Shown in pieces: positions 10,584-24,540 of a stretch of DNA of 64,000 nucleotides (the stretch's first letter is position 1; the number at the start of each line of letters is the position of its first letter). The stretch covers positions 1,860,001-1,924,000 of the forward strand of contig JAWQEG010000004.1 in assembly GCA_033782935.1 (NCBI GenBank), written 5' to 3'. A program made the position numbers and the translations under genes. Source of the stretch: Petrolisthes cinctipes (Eukaryota > Arthropoda > Malacostraca > Decapoda > Porcellanidae). Below the pieces are notes generated by a model that saw only the letters and a list, made by a program, of their open reading frames with translations, was not told where the DNA came from and did no database searches.

Positions 10584-11575
10584 CGATTTTTAGCATGTTT
10601 TTAGCCTATATTTTGAAAATATTCTAGCACTGTGTAGGCATGTACAGATTGCTTCTGGGACCCCAAAATATTGAATTTTCGGTTGTTTTGAGCCTGAATT
10701 TGAGATATAAACGGGTACAGAAGATACATGCACATATTGACTTTGGGCATCTAAAATATCGATTTTCAGCATGTTTTGTGCCTGTATTTTGAAAATACTC
10801 TAACACTGAGTAGGCATGTACAGATTGCTTCTGGGACCCCAAAATATTGAATTTTCGGGTGTTTTGAGCCTGAATTTGAGATATAAACGGGTACTGAAGA
10901 TGCATGCACATATCGACTTTTGTGCACCTAAAAGATCGATTTTCAGTATGTTATGAGCATGTGTTTTGAAAATACTCTAATACGGAGAAGGCATGTACAG
11001 ATCGCTTCTGGGACCCCTAAATATCGAATTTTCGGGTGTTTTGGGACTGAATTTGAGATATCGACTTTTTGGCACTTAAATGATCGATTTTTAGCATGTT
11101 TTTAGCCTATATTTTGAAAATATTCTAGCACTGTACAGATTGCTTCTGGGACCCCAAAATATTGAATTTTCGGGTGTTTTGACCCTGAATTTGAGATATA
11201 AACGGGTACAGAAGATACATGCACATATTGACTTTGGGCACCAAAAATATCGATTATCAGCATGTTTTGGGCCTGAATTTTGAAAATACTCTAACACGGA
11301 GTAGGCATGTACAGATCGCTTCTGGGACCCCAAAATATCGAATTTTCGGGTGTTTAGGGCCAGAATTTGAGATATAAACGGGTACAGAAGATGCATGCAC
11401 ATATCGACTTTTGGGCACCTAAGAGATCGATTTTCAGGATGTTTTTGGCCTGTATTTTGAAAATACTCTAACACGGAGTAGGCATGTACAGATCGCTTCT
11501 GGGACCCCTAAATATCGAATTTTCGGGTGTTTTGGGACTGAATTTGAGATATCGACTTTTTGGCACCTAAAAGAT
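10584..11575 (+). repeat. 501-bp trimer followed by a 491-bp trimer
   Basis: Monomer starts at 10584, 10760, 10937, 11085, 11251 and 11428 give 176+177+148 and then 166+177+148. The first trimer carries TTCGGTTGTTTTG, TATGTTATGAGCATGTG and CTAATACGGAGAAGG. These recur in the trimer at 15,515-16,015, an offset of 4,931 bp. Confidence 0.85.
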
Positions 11576-13211
11576 CGATTTTTAGCATGTTTTTAGCCTA
11601 TATTTTGAAAATATTCTAGCACTGAGTAGGCATGTACAGATTGCTTCTGGGACCCCAAAATATTGAATTTTCGGGTGTTTTGAGCCTGAATTTGAGATAT
11701 AAACGGGTACTGAAGATGCATGCACTTTTGTGCACCTAAAAGATCGATTTTCAGTATGTTTTGAGCATGTATTTTGAAAATACTCTAACACGGAGTAGGA
11801 ATGTACAGATCGCTTCTGGGACCCCTAAATATCGAATTTTCGGGTGTTTTGGGACTGAATTTGAGATATCGACTTTTTGGCACCTAAAAGATCGATTTTT
11901 AGCATGTTTTTAGCCTATATTTTGAAAATATTCTAGCACTGAGTAGGCATGTACAGATTGCTTCTGGGACCCCAAAATATTGAATTTTCGGGTGTTTTGA
12001 GCCTGAATTTGAGATATAAATGGGTACAGAAGATACATGCACATATTGACTTTGGGCACCAAAAATATCGATTTTCAGCATGTTTTGGGCCTGAATTTTG
12101 AAAATACTCTAACACGGAGTAGGCATGTACAGATCGCTTCTGGGACCCCAAAATATCGAATTTTCGGGTGTTTAGGGCCAGAATTTGAGATATAAACGGG
12201 TACAGAAGATGCATGCACATATCGACTTTTGGGCAACTAAAAGATCGATTTTCAGTATGTTTTTAGCCTGTATTTTGAAAATACTCTAACACGGAGTAGG
12301 CATGTACAGATACCTTCTGGGACCTCTAAATATCGAATTTTCGGGTGTTTTGGGACTGAATTTGAGATATCGATTTTTTGGCACCTAAAATGTCGATTTT
12401 TAGCATGTTTTTAGCCTATATTTTGAAAATATTATAGCACTGAGTAGGCATGTACAGATTGCTTCTGGGACCCCAAAATATTGAATTTTCGGGTGTTTTG
12501 AGCCTGAATTTGAGATATAAACGGGTACAGAAGATACATGCACATATTGACTTTCGGCATCTAAAATATCGATTTTCAGCATGTTTTGTGCCTGTATTTT
12601 GAAAATACTCTAACACTGAGTAGGCATGTACAGATTGCTTCTGGGACCCCAAAATATTGCATTTTCGGGTGTTTTGAGCCTGAATTTGAGATATAAACGG
12701 GTACTGAAGATGCATGCACTTTTGTGCACCTAAAAGATCGATTTTCAGTATGTTTTGAGCATGTATTTTGAAAATACTCTAACACGGAGTAGGCATGTAC
12801 AGATCGCTTCTGGGACCCCTAAATATCGAATTTTCGGGTGTTTTGGGACTGAATTTGAGATATCGACTTTTTGGCACCTAAAAGATCGATTTTTAGCATG
12901 TTTTTAGCCTATATTATGAAAATATTCTAGCACTGAGTAGGCATGTACAGATCGCTTCTGGGACCCCAAAATATCGAATTTTCGGGTGTTTAGGGCCAGA
13001 ATTTGAGATATAAACGGGTACAGAAGATGCATGCACATATCGACTTTTGGGCACCTAAGAGATCGATTTTCAGGATGTTTTGGGCCTGTATTTTGAAAAT
13101 ACTCTAACACGGAGTAGGCATGTACAGATCGCTTCTGGGACCCCTAAATATCGAATTTTCGGGTGTTTTGGGACTGAATTTGAGATATCGACTTTTTGGC
13201 ACCTAAAAGAT
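11576..13211 (+). repeat. 1,636-bp higher-order unit, copy 1
   Basis: The spacings are 169+148, 176+177+148, 176+169+148 and 177+148, which total 1,636 bp. Private variants include GATGCATGCACTTTTGTGC (an 8-bp deletion), GGGCAACTAAAAG and TATTGCATTTTC, all repeated at +1,636. By sequence similarity the duplicated tract starts earlier, near 11,300; I give the nearest clean monomer start. Confidence 0.88.
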
Positions 13212-14522
13212 CGATTTTTAGCATGTTTTTAGCCTATATTTTGAAAATATTCTAGCACTGAGTAGGCATGTACAGATTGCTTCTGGGACCCCAAAATATT
13301 GAATTTTCGGGTGTTTTGAGCCTGAATTTGAGATATAAACGGGTACTGAAGATGCATGCACTTTTGTGCACCTAAAAGATCGATTTTCAGTATGTTTTGA
13401 GCATGTATTTTGAAAATACTCTAACACGGAGTAGGAATGTACAGATCGCTTCTGGGACCCCTAAATATCGAATTTTCGGGTGTTTTGGGACTGAATTTGA
13501 GATATCGACTTTTTGGCACCTAAAAGATCGATTTTTAGCATGTTTTTAGCCTATATTTTGAAAATATTCTAGCACTGAGTAGGCATGTACAGATTGCTTC
13601 TGGGACCCCAAAATATTGAATTTTCGGGTGTTTTGAGCCTGAATTTGAGATATAAATGGGTACAGAAGATACATGCACATATTGACTTTGGGCACCAAAA
13701 ATATCGATTTTCAGCATGTTTTGGGCCTGAATTTTGAAAATACTCTAACACGGAGTAGGCATGTACAGATCGCTTCTGGGACCCCAAAATATCGAATTTT
13801 CGGGTGTTTAGGGCCAGAATTTGAGATATAAACGGGTACAGAAGATGCATGCACATATCGACTTTTGGGCAACTAAAAGATCGATTTTCAGTATGTTTTT
13901 AGCCTGTATTTTGAAAATACTCTAACACGGAGTAGGCATGTACAGATACCTTCTGGGACCTCTAAATATCGAATTTTCGGGTGTTTTGGGACTGAATTTG
14001 AGATATCGATTTTTTGGCACCTAAAATGTCGATTTTTAGCATGTTTTTAGCCTATATTTTGAAAATATTATAGCACTGAGTAGGCATGTACAGATTGCTT
14101 CTGGGACCCCAAAATATTGAATTTTCGGGTGTTTTGAGCCTGAATTTGAGATATAAACGGGTACAGAAGATACATGCACATATTGACTTTCGGCATCTAA
14201 AATATCGATTTTCAGCATGTTTTGTGCCTGTATTTTGAAAATACTCTAACACTGAGTAGGCATGTACAGATTGCTTCTGGGACCCCAAAATATTGCATTT
14301 TCGGGTGTTTTGAGCCTGAATTTGAGATATAAACGGGTACTGAGGATGCATGCACTTTTGTGCACCTAAAAGATCGATTTTCAGTATGTTTTGAGCATGT
14401 ATTTTGAAAATACTCTAACACGGAGTAGGCATGTACAGATCGCTTCTGGGACCCCTAAATATCGAATTTTCGGGTGTTTTGGGACTGAATTTGAGATATC
14501 GACTTTTTGGCACCTAAAAGAT
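13212..14522 (+). repeat. 1,636-bp higher-order unit, copy 2 (incomplete)
   Basis: This repeats 11,576-12,886 in order: 317, 501 and 493 bp. One substitution is visible (TGAGGATGC near 14,343 versus TGAAGATGC in copy 1). After about 14,590 the match at this offset ends and a standard 501-bp trimer follows instead of the 325-bp tail. Confidence 0.87.
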
Positions 14523-17009
14523 CGATTTTTAGCATGTTTTTAGCCTATATTTTGAAAATATTCTAGCACTGAGTAGGCATGTACAGATTGCTTCTGGGAC
14601 CCCAAAATATTGAATTTTCGGGTGTTTTGAGCCTGAATTTGAGATATAAATGGGTACAGAAGATACATGCACATATTGACTTTGGGCACCAAAAATATCG
14701 ATTTTCAGCATGTTTTGGGCCTGAATTTTGAAAATACTCTAACACGGAGTAGGCATGTACAGATCGCTTCTGGGACCCCAAAATATCGAATTTTCGGGTG
14801 TTTAGGGCCAGAATTTGAGATAATAACGGGTACAGAAGATGCATGCACATATCGACTTTTGGGCACCTAAAAGATCGATTTTCAGTATGTTTTTGGCCTG
14901 TATTTTGAAAATACTCTAACACGGAGTAGGCATGTACAGATACCTTCTGGGACCTCTAAATATCGAATTTTCGGGTGTTTTGGGACTGAATTTGAGATAT
15001 CGATTTTTTGGCACCTAAAATGTCGATTTTTAGCATGTTTTTAGCCTATATTTTGAAAATATTCTAGCACTGTACAGATTGCTTCTGGGACCCCAAAATA
15101 TTGAATTTTCGGGTGTTTTGAGCCTGAATTTGAGATATAAACGGGTACAGAAGATACATGCACATATTGACTTTCGGCATCTAAAATATCGATTTTCAGC
15201 ATGTTTTGGGCCTGTATTTTGAAAATACTCTAACACTGAGTAGGCATGTACAGATTGCTTCTGGGACCCCAAAATATTGAATTTTCGGGTGTTTTGAGCC
15301 TGAATTTGAGATATAAACGGGTACAGAAGATGCATGCACATATCGACTTTTGGGCACCTAAAAGATCGATTTTCAGTATGTTTTTGGACTGTATTTTGAA
15401 AATACTCTAACACGGAGTAAGCATGTACAGATACCTTCTGGGACCTCTAAATATCGAATTTTCGGGTGTTTTGGGACTGAATTTGAGATATCGATTTTTT
15501 GGCACCTAAAATGTCGATTTTTAGCATGTTTTTAGCCTATATTTTGAAAATATTCTAGCACTGTGTAGGCATGTACAGATTGCTTCTGGGACCCGAAAAT
15601 ATTGAATTTTCGGTTGTTTTGAGCCTGAATTTGAGATATAAACGGGTACAGAAGATACATGCACATATTGACTTTGGGCATCTAAAATATCGATTTTCAG
15701 CATGTTTTGGGCCTGTATTTTGAAAATACTCTAACACTGAGTAGGCATGTACAGATTGCTTCTGGGACCCCAAAATATTGAATTTTCGGGTGTTTTGAGC
15801 CTGATTTTGAGATATAAACGGGTACTGAAGATGCATGCACATATCGACTTTTGTGCACCTAAAAGATCGATTTTCAGTATGTTATGAGCATGTGTTTTGA
15901 AAATACTCTAATACGGAGAAGGCATGTACAGATCGCTTCTGGGACCCCTAAATATCGAATTTTCGGGTGTTTTGGGACTGAATTTGAGATATCGACTTTT
16001 TGGCACTTAAAAGATCGATTTTTAGCATGTTTTTAGCCTATATTTTGAAAATATTATAGCACTGAGTAGGCATGTACAGATTGCTTCTGGGACCCCAAAA
16101 TATTGAATTTTCGGGTGTTTTGAGCCTGAATTTGAGATATAAACGGGTACAGAAGATACATGCACATATTGACTTTCGGCATCTAAAATATCGATTTTCA
16201 GCATGTTTTGTGCCTGTATTTTGAAAATACTCTAACACTGAGTAGGCATGTACAGATTGCTTCTGGGACCCCAAAATATTGAATTTTCGGGTGTTTTGAG
16301 CCTGAATTTGAGATATAAACGGGTACTGAAGATGCATGCACTTTTGTGCACCTAAAAGATCGATTATCAGTATGTTTTGAGCATGTATTTTGAAAATACT
16401 CTAACACGGAGTAGGCATGTACAGATCGCTTCTGGGACCCCTAAATATCGAATTTTCGGGTGTTTTGGGACTGAATTTGAGATATCGACTTTTTGGCACC
16501 TAAAAGATCGATTTTTAGCATGTTTTTAGCCTATATTTTGAAAATATTCTAGCACTGAGTAGGCATGTACAGATTGCTTCTGGGACCCCAAAATATTGAA
16601 TTTTCGGGTGTTTTGAGCCTGAATTTGAGATATAAATGGGTACAGAAGATACATGCACATATTGACTTTGGGCACCAAAAATATCGATTTTCAGCATGTT
16701 TTGGGCCTGAATTTTGAAAATACTCTAACACGGAGTAGGCATGTACAGATCGCTTCTGTGACCCCAAAATATCGAATTTTCGGGTGTTTAGGGCCAGAAT
16801 TTGAGATAATAACGGGTACAGAAGATGCATGCACATATCGACTTTTGGGCACCTAAAAGATCGATTTTCAGTATGTTTTTGGCCTGTATTTTGAAAATAC
16901 TCTAACACGGAGTAGGCATGTACAGATACCTTCTGGGACCTCTAAATATCGAATTTTCGGGTGTTTTGGGACTGAATTTGAGATATCGATTTTTTGGCAC
17001 ATAAAATAT
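14523..17009 (+). repeat. Trimer run with a 1,986-bp duplication register
   Basis: Units start at 14523, 15024, 15515, 16016 and 16509 with lengths 501, 491, 501, 493 and 501. The segment from 14,030 recurs from 16,016 at an offset of 1,986 bp, including the GATAATAACGGG variant near 14,820 and 16,806. The copies differ at several bases, such as CTTCTGTGACC near 16,758 and GATTATCAG near 16,371, so this duplication is older than the 2,503-bp one. Confidence 0.85.
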
Positions 17010-17704
17010 CGATTTTTAGCATGTTTTTAGCCTATATTTTGAAAATATTCTAGCACTGAGTAGGCATGTACGGATTGCTTCTGGGACCCCAAAATATTGA
17101 ATTTTCGGGTGTTTTGAGCCTGAATTTGAGATATATACGGGTACAGAAGATATATGCACATATTGACTTTGGGCATCTAAAATATCGATTTTCAGCATGT
17201 TTTGGGCATGTATTTTGAAAATACTCTAACACGGAGTAGGCATGTACAGATCGCTTCTGGGACCCCAAAATATCGAATTTTCGGGTGTTTTGAGCCTGAA
17301 TTTGAGATATAAACGAGTATAGAAGATGCATACACATATTGACTTTGGGCACCAAAATATCGATTTTCAGCATGTTTTTTATGCCTGAATTTTGAAAATA
17401 CTCTAACACGGAGTAGGCATGTACAGATCGCTTCTGGGACCCCAAAATATCGTATTTTCGGGTGTTTAGGGCCAGAATTTGAGATATAAACGGGTACAGA
17501 AGATGCATGCACATATCGACTTTTTGGCACCTAAAAGATCGATTTTCAGTATGTTTTTGGCCTGTATTTTGAAAATACTCTAACACGGAGTAGGCATGTA
17601 CAGATCGCTTCTGGGACCCCTAAATATCGAATTTTCGGGTGTTTTGGGACTGAATTTGAGATATCGACTTTTTGGCACCTAAAATATCGATTTTTAGCAT
17701 GTTT
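17010..17704 (+). repeat. Transition from trimer domain to mosaic domain
   Basis: From here the regular 176/177/148 trimer gives way to mixed monomers. New variants appear that dominate up to about 52 kb: ACGAGTATAGAAGATGCATA, TTGACTTTGGGCACCAAA, and CATGTTTTTTATGCCTG near 17,371 (a related form is near 26,384). Three consecutive long monomers leave an open frame on the minus strand at 17,050-17,586, which I read as a period effect. Confidence 0.75.
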
Positions 17705-19498
17705 TTAGCCTATATTTTGAAAATATTCTAGCACTGAGTAGGCATGTACAGATTGCTTCTGGGACCCCAAAATATTGAATTTTCGGGTGTTTTGAGCCTG
17801 AATTTGAGATATAAACGGGTACCGAAGATGCATGCACATATCGACTTTTGGGCACCTAAAATATCGATTTTAAGCATGTTTTGAGCCTATATTTTGAAAA
17901 CATTCTAGCACTGCATAGGCATGTACAGATTGCTTCTGGGACCCCAAAATATCGAATTATCGGGTGTTTTGAGCCTGAATTTGAGATATAAACGAGTATA
18001 GAAGATGCATACACATATTGACTTTGGGCACCAAAAATATCGATTTTTAGCATGTTTTGGGCCTGAATTTTGAAAATATTCTAACACGGAGTAGACATGT
18101 ACAGATCGCTTCTGGGACCCCAAAATATCGAATTTTCGGGTGTTTAGGGCCAGAATTTGAGATATAAACGGGTACAGAAGATGCATGCACATATAGAGTT
18201 TTGAGCATCTAAAAGATCGATTTTCAGTATGTTTTTGGCCTGTATTTTGAAAATACTCTAACACGGAGTAGGCATGTACAGATCGCTTCTGGGACCCCTA
18301 AATATCGAATTTTCGGGTGTTTTGGGCCTGAATTTGAGATATCGCCTTAATGCACCTTAAATATCGATTTTTAGCATGTTTTGAGCCTATATTTTGAAAA
18401 TATTCTAGCACTGAGTAGGCATGTACAGATCGCTTTTGGGACCCCTAAATATCGAATTTTTGGGTGTTTTGAGCCTGAATTTGAGATATAAACGGGTACA
18501 GAAGATTCATGCACATATTGACTTTGGGCATCGAAAATATCGATTTTCAGCATGTTTTTGGCATGTATTTTGAAAATACTCTAACACGGAGTAGGCATGT
18601 ACAGATCGCTTCTGGGATCCCAAAATATCGAATTTTCGGGTGTTTTGGCCTGAATTTGAGATATAAACGGATACTGAAGATGCATGCACATATCGACTTT
18701 TGGGCACCTAAAACATCGATTTTGAGCATGTTTTGGGCCTGTACTTTGAAAATACTCTAACACGGAGTAGGCATGTACAAATCGAATCTGGGACTCCATA
18801 ATATCGAATTTTCGGGTGTTTTTGGGCCTGAATTTGAGATATCGCCTATACGCACCTAAAATATCGATTTTTAGCATGTTTTGAGCCCTTATTTTGAAAA
18901 TATTCTAGCACTGAGTAGGCATGTACAGATCGCTTCTGGGACCCCAAAATATCGAATTTTCGGGTGTTTTGAGCCTGAATTTGAGATATAAACGAGTATA
19001 GAAGATGCATACACATATTGACTTTGGGCACCAAAAATATCGATTTTCAGCATGTTTTGGGCCTGAATTTTGAAAATACTCTAACACGTAGTAGGCATGT
19101 ACAGATCGCTTCTGGGACCCCAAAATATCGTATTTTCGGGTGTTTAGGGCCAGAATTTGAGATATAAACGGGTACAGAAGATGCATGCACATATCGACTT
19201 TTTGGCACCTAGAACATCGATTTTCATTATGTTTTTGGCCTGTATTTTGAAAATACTCTAACACGGAGTAGGCATGTACAGATCGCTTCTGGGACCCCTA
19301 AATATCGAATTTTCAGGTGTTTTGGGACTGAATTTGAGATATCGACTTTTTGGCACCTAAAATATCGATTTTTAGCATGTTTTTAGCCTATATTTTGAAA
19401 ATTTTCTAGCACTGAGTAGGCATGTACAGATTGCTTCTGGGACCCCAAAATATTGAATTTTCGGGTGTTTTGAGCCTGAATTTGAGATATAAACGGGT
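17705..19498 (+). repeat. About 1.79-kb block, distant copy of 28,574-30,367
   Basis: Diagnostic variants recur at an offset of 10,869 bp: GGGTACCGAAGATGC, GAAAACATTCTAGCACTGCA, CACATATAGAGTTTTGAGC, CGCCTTAATGCACC, AATCGAATCTGGGAC, ACACGTAGTAGG and TCATTATGTTTTTGG. Differences are few, such as GGGACTCCAT versus GGGACCTCAT near 18,793. Part of the block (about 18,400-19,510) also recurs at +3,476, giving a third partial copy at 21,876-22,986. Confidence 0.82.
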
Positions 19499-21875
19499 AC
19501 CGAAGATACATGCACATATTGACTTTGGGCATCGTAAATTTCGATTTTCAGCATGTTTTTGGCATGTATTTTGAAAATACTCTAACACGGAGTAGGCATG
19601 TACAGATCGAATCTGGGACCCCATAATATCGAATTTTCGGGTGTTTTTGGGCCTGAATTTGAGATATCGCCTATACGCACCTAAAATATCGATTTTTAGC
19701 ATGTTTTGAGCCCATATTTTGAAAATATTCTAGCACTGAGTAGGCATGTACAGATCGCTTCTGGGACCCCAAAATATCGAATTTTCGGGTGTTTTGAGCC
19801 TGAATTTGAGATATAAACGAGTATAGAAGATGCATACACATATTGACTTTGGGCACCAAAAATATCGATTTTCAGCATGTTTTGGGCCTGAATTTTGAAA
19901 ATACTCTAACACGTAGTAGGCATGTACAGATCGCTTCTTTGACCCCAAAATATCGTATTTTCGGGTGTTTAGGGCCAGAATTTGAGATATAAACGGGTAC
20001 AGAAGATGCATGCACATATCGACTTTTGGGCACCTAGAACATCGATTTTCATTATGTTTTTGGCCTGTATTTTGAAAATACTCTAACACGGAGTAGGCAT
20101 GTACAGATCGCTTCTGGGACCCCTAAATATCGAATTTTCGGGTGTTTTGGGACTGAATTTGAGATATCGACTTTTTGGCACCTAAAATATCGATTTTTAG
20201 CATGTTTTTAGCCTATATTTCGAAAATTTTCTAGCACTGAGTAGGCATGTACAGATTGCTTCTGGGACCCCAAAATATCGAATTATCGGGTATTTTGAGC
20301 CTGAATTTGAGATATAAACAAGTATAGAAGATGCATACACATATTGACTTTAAGCACCAAAAATATCGATTTTTAGCATGTTTTGGGCCTGAATTTTGAA
20401 AATACTCTAACACGGAGTAGACATGTACAGATCGCTTCTGGGACCCCAAAATATCGATTTTTCGGGTTTTTTGGGCCTGAATTTGAGATATCGCCTTTAC
20501 GCACCTAAAATATCGATTTTTAGCATGTTTTGAGCCTATAATTTGAAAATATTCTAGCACTGAGTAGGCATGTACAGATTGCTTCTGGGACCCCAAAATA
20601 TCGAATTTTCGGGTGTTTTGAGAATGAACTTGAGATATAAACGGGTACAGAAGATACATGCACATATTGACTTTTGGCATCTAAAATATCGATTTTCAGC
20701 ATGTTTTGGGCATGTATTTTGAAAATACTCTAACACGGAGTAGGCATGATCAGATCGCTTCTGGGACCCCAAAATATCGAATTTTCGGGTGTTTTGAGCC
20801 TGAATTTGAGATATAAACGGGTACTGAAGATGCATGCGCATATCGACTTTTTGGCACCTAAAACATCGATTTTGAGCATGTTTTGGGCCTGTATTTTGAA
20901 AATACTCTAACACGGAGTAGGCATGTACAGATCGCTTCTGGGACCCCTAAATATCAAATTTTCGGGTGTTTTGGGCCTTAATTTGAGATATCGACTTTTT
21001 GGCACCTAAAATATCGATTTTTAGCATGTTTTTAGCCTATATTTTGAAAATATTCTAGCACTGAGTAGGCATGTACAGATTGCTTCTGGGACCCCAAAAT
21101 ATTGAATTTTCGGGTGTTTAGGGCCAGAATTTGAGATATAAACAGGTACAGAAGATGCATGCACATATCGACTTTTGGGCACCTAAAAGATCGATTTTCA
21201 GTATGTTTTTGGCCTGTATTTTGAAAATACTCTAACACTGAGTAGGCATTTACAGATCGCTTCTGGGACCCCTAAATATCGAATTTTCGGGTGTTTTGGG
21301 ACTGAATTTGAGATATCGACTTTTTGGCACCTAAAAGATCGATTTTTAGCATGTTTTTAGCCTATATCTTGAAAATATTCTAGCACTGAGTAGGCATGTA
21401 CAGATTGCTTCTGGGATCCTAAAATATTGAATTTTCGGGTGTTTTGAGCCTGAATTTGAGATATAAACGGGTACAGAAGATACATGCACATATTGACTTT
21501 GGTCATCTAAAATATCGATTTTCAGCATGTTTTGGGCAGGTATTTTGAAAATACTCTAACACGGAGTAGGCATGTACAAATCGCTTCTGGGACCCCAAAA
21601 TATCGAATTTTCGGGTGTTTCGAGCCTGAATTTGAGATATAAATGAGTACTCAAGATGCATGCACATATCGACTTTTGGGCACCTAAAAGATCGATTTTG
21701 AGCATGTTTTTGGCCTGTATTTTGAAAATACTCTAACACGGAGTAGGCATGTACAGATCCCTTCTGGAACCCCTAAATATCGAATTTTCGGGTGTTTTGG
21801 GACTGAATTTGAGATATCGACTTTTTGGCACCTAAAATATCGATTTTTAGCATGTTTGTAGCCTATATTTTGATT
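19499..21875 (+). repeat. Mosaic block, first copy of a roughly 2.65-kb unit
   Basis: The segment from about 19,670 to 21,870 recurs downstream at an offset of 2,651-2,652 bp. Shared markers are CATGATCAGATCGC, ATTTGGTCATCT or TTTGGTCATC, GGGCAGGTATTTTG and TTTTGATTAA followed by TTCTAGC. Inside the block the offset rises to 2,828 bp (20,281 to 23,109) and returns to 2,652 (20,678 to 23,330). Single monomers were therefore gained and lost between the copies. Confidence 0.8.
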
Positions 21876-24540
21876 AAATTCTAGCACTGAGTAGGCATGT
21901 ACATATCGCTTTTGGGACCCCTAAATATCGAATTTTTGGGTGTTTTGAGCCTGAATTTGAGATATAAACGGGTACAGAAGATACATGCACATATTGACTT
22001 TGGGCATCGAAAATATCGATTTTCAGCATGTTTTTGGCATGTATTTTGAAAATACTCTAACACGGAGTAGGCATGTACAGATCGCTTCTGGGATCCCAAA
22101 ATATCGAATTTTCGGGTGTTTTGGCCTGAATTTGAGATATAAACGGATACTGAAGATGCATGCACATATCGACTTTTGGGCACCTAAAACATCGATTTTG
22201 AGCATGTTTTGGGCCTGTACTTTGAAAATACTCTAACACGGAGTAGGCATGTACAAATCGAATCTGGGACCCCATAATATCGAATTTTCGGGTGTTTTTG
22301 GGCCTGAATTTGAGATATCGCCTATACGCACCTAAAATATCGATTTTTAGCATGTTTTGAGCCCATATTTTGAAAATATTCTAGCACTGAGTAGGCATGT
22401 ACAGATCGCTTCTGGGACCCCAAAATATCGAATTTTCGGGTGTTTTGAGCCTGAATTTGAGATATAAACGAGTATAGAAGATGCATACACATATTGACTT
22501 TGGGCACCAAAAATATCGATTTTCAGCATGTTTTGGGCCTGAATTTTGAAAATACTCTAACACGTAGAAGGCATGTACAGATCGCTTCTGTGACCCCAAA
22601 ATATCGTATTTTCGGGTGTTTAGGGACAGAATTTGAGATATAAACGGGTACAGAAGATGCATGCACATATCGACTTTTGGGCACCTAGAACATCGATTTT
22701 CATTATGTTTTTGGCCTGTATTTTGAAAATACTCTAACACGGAGTAGGCATGTACAGATCGCTTCTGGGACCCCTAAATATCGAATTTTCGGGTGTTTTG
22801 GGACTGAATTTGAGATATCGACTTTTTGGCACCTAAAATATCGATTTTTAGCATGTTTTTAGCCTATATTTTGAAAATTTTCTAGCACTGAGTAGGCATG
22901 TACAGATTGCTTCTGGGACCCCAAAATATTGAATTTTCGGGTGTTTTGAGACTGAATTTGAGATATAAACGGGTACCGAAGATACATGCACATATCGACT
23001 TTAGGGCACCTAAAATATCGATTTTAAGCATGTTTTGAGCCTATATTTTGAAAACATGCTAGCACTGCATAGGCATGTACAGATTGCTTCTGGGACCCCA
23101 AAATATCGAATTATCGGGTATTTTGAGCCTGAATTTGAGATATAAACAAGTATAGAAGATGCATACACATATTGACTTTGGGCACCAAAAATATCGATTT
23201 TTAGCATGTTTTGGGCCTGAATTTTGAAAATACTCTAACACGGAGTAGACATGTACAGATCGCTTCTGGGACCCCAAAATATCGATTTTTCGGGTGTTTT
23301 GGGCCTGAATTTGAGATATCGCCTTTACGCATCTAAAATATCGATTTTCAGCATGTTTTGGGCATGTATTTTGAAAATACTCTAACACGGAGTAGGCATG
23401 ATCAGATCGCTTCTGGGACCCCAAAATATCGAATTTTCGGGTGTTTTGAGCCTGAATTTGAGATATAAACGGGTACTGAAGATGCATGCACATATCGACT
23501 TTTTGGCACCTAAAACATCGATTTTGAGCATGTTTTGGGCCTGTATTTTGAAAATACTCTAACACGGAGTAGGCATGTACAGATCGCTTCTGGGACCCCT
23601 AAATATCAAATTTTCGGGTGTTTTGGGCCTTAATTTGAGATATCGACTTTTTGGCACCTAAAATATCGATTTTTAGCATGTTTTTAGCCTATATTTTGAA
23701 AATATTCTAGCACTGAGTAGGCATGTACAGATTGCTTCTGGGACCCCAAAATATTGAATTTTCGGGTGTTTAGGGCCAGAATTTGAGATATAAACAGGTA
23801 CAGAAGATGCATGCACATATCGACTTTTGGGCACATAAAAGATCGATTTTCAGTATGTTTTTGGCCTGTATTTTGAAAATACTCTAACACGGAGTAGGCA
23901 TTTACAGATCGCTTCTGGGACACCTAAATATCGAATTTTCGGGTGTTTTGGGACTGAATTTGAGATATCGACTTTTTGGCACCTAAAAGATCGATTTTTA
24001 GCATGTTTTTAGCCTATATCTTGAAAATATTCTAGCACTGAGTAGGCATGTACAGATTGCTTCTGGGATCCTAAAATATTGAATTTTCGGGTGTTTTGAG
24101 CCTGAATTTGAGATATAAACGGGTACAGAAGATACATGCACATATTGACTTTGGTCATCTAAAATATCGATTTTCAGCATGTTTTGGGCAGGTATTTTGA
24201 AAATACTCTAACACGGAGTAGGCATGTACAAATCGCTTCTGGGACCCCAAAATATCGAATTTTCGGGTGTTTTGAGCCTGAATTTGAGATATAAATGAGT
24301 ACTCAAGATGCATGCACATATCGACTTTTGGGCACCTAAAAGATCGATTTTGAGCATGTTTTTGGCCTGTATTTTGAAAATACTCTGACACGGAGTAGGC
24401 ATGTACAGATCCCTTCTGGAACCCCTAAATATCGAATTTTCGGGTGTTTTGGGACTGAATTTGAGATATCGACTTTTTGGCACCTAAAATATCGATTTTT
24501 AGCATGTTTGTAGCCTATATTTTGATTAATTCTAGCACTG
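21876..24540 (+). repeat. Mosaic block, second copy of the roughly 2.65-kb unit
   Basis: The beginning (to about 22,986) matches 18,400-19,510 at +3,476. From about 22,300 the block also matches 19,670 onwards at +2,651/2,652. It ends with the TTTTGATTAATTCTAGC variant near 24,518, one base shorter than the form near 21,870, which accounts for the one-base offset change. Part of it (23,345-24,390) recurs at +3,711. Confidence 0.8.

Noticed and set aside
14667..14870. Shorter plus-strand frames in the forward array (also near 18,509, 21,985, 29,378, 36,882)
   Set aside because: They recur at duplication offsets (1,986, 3,476, 7,393 bp) and translate satellite only; nothing resembles a known domain.
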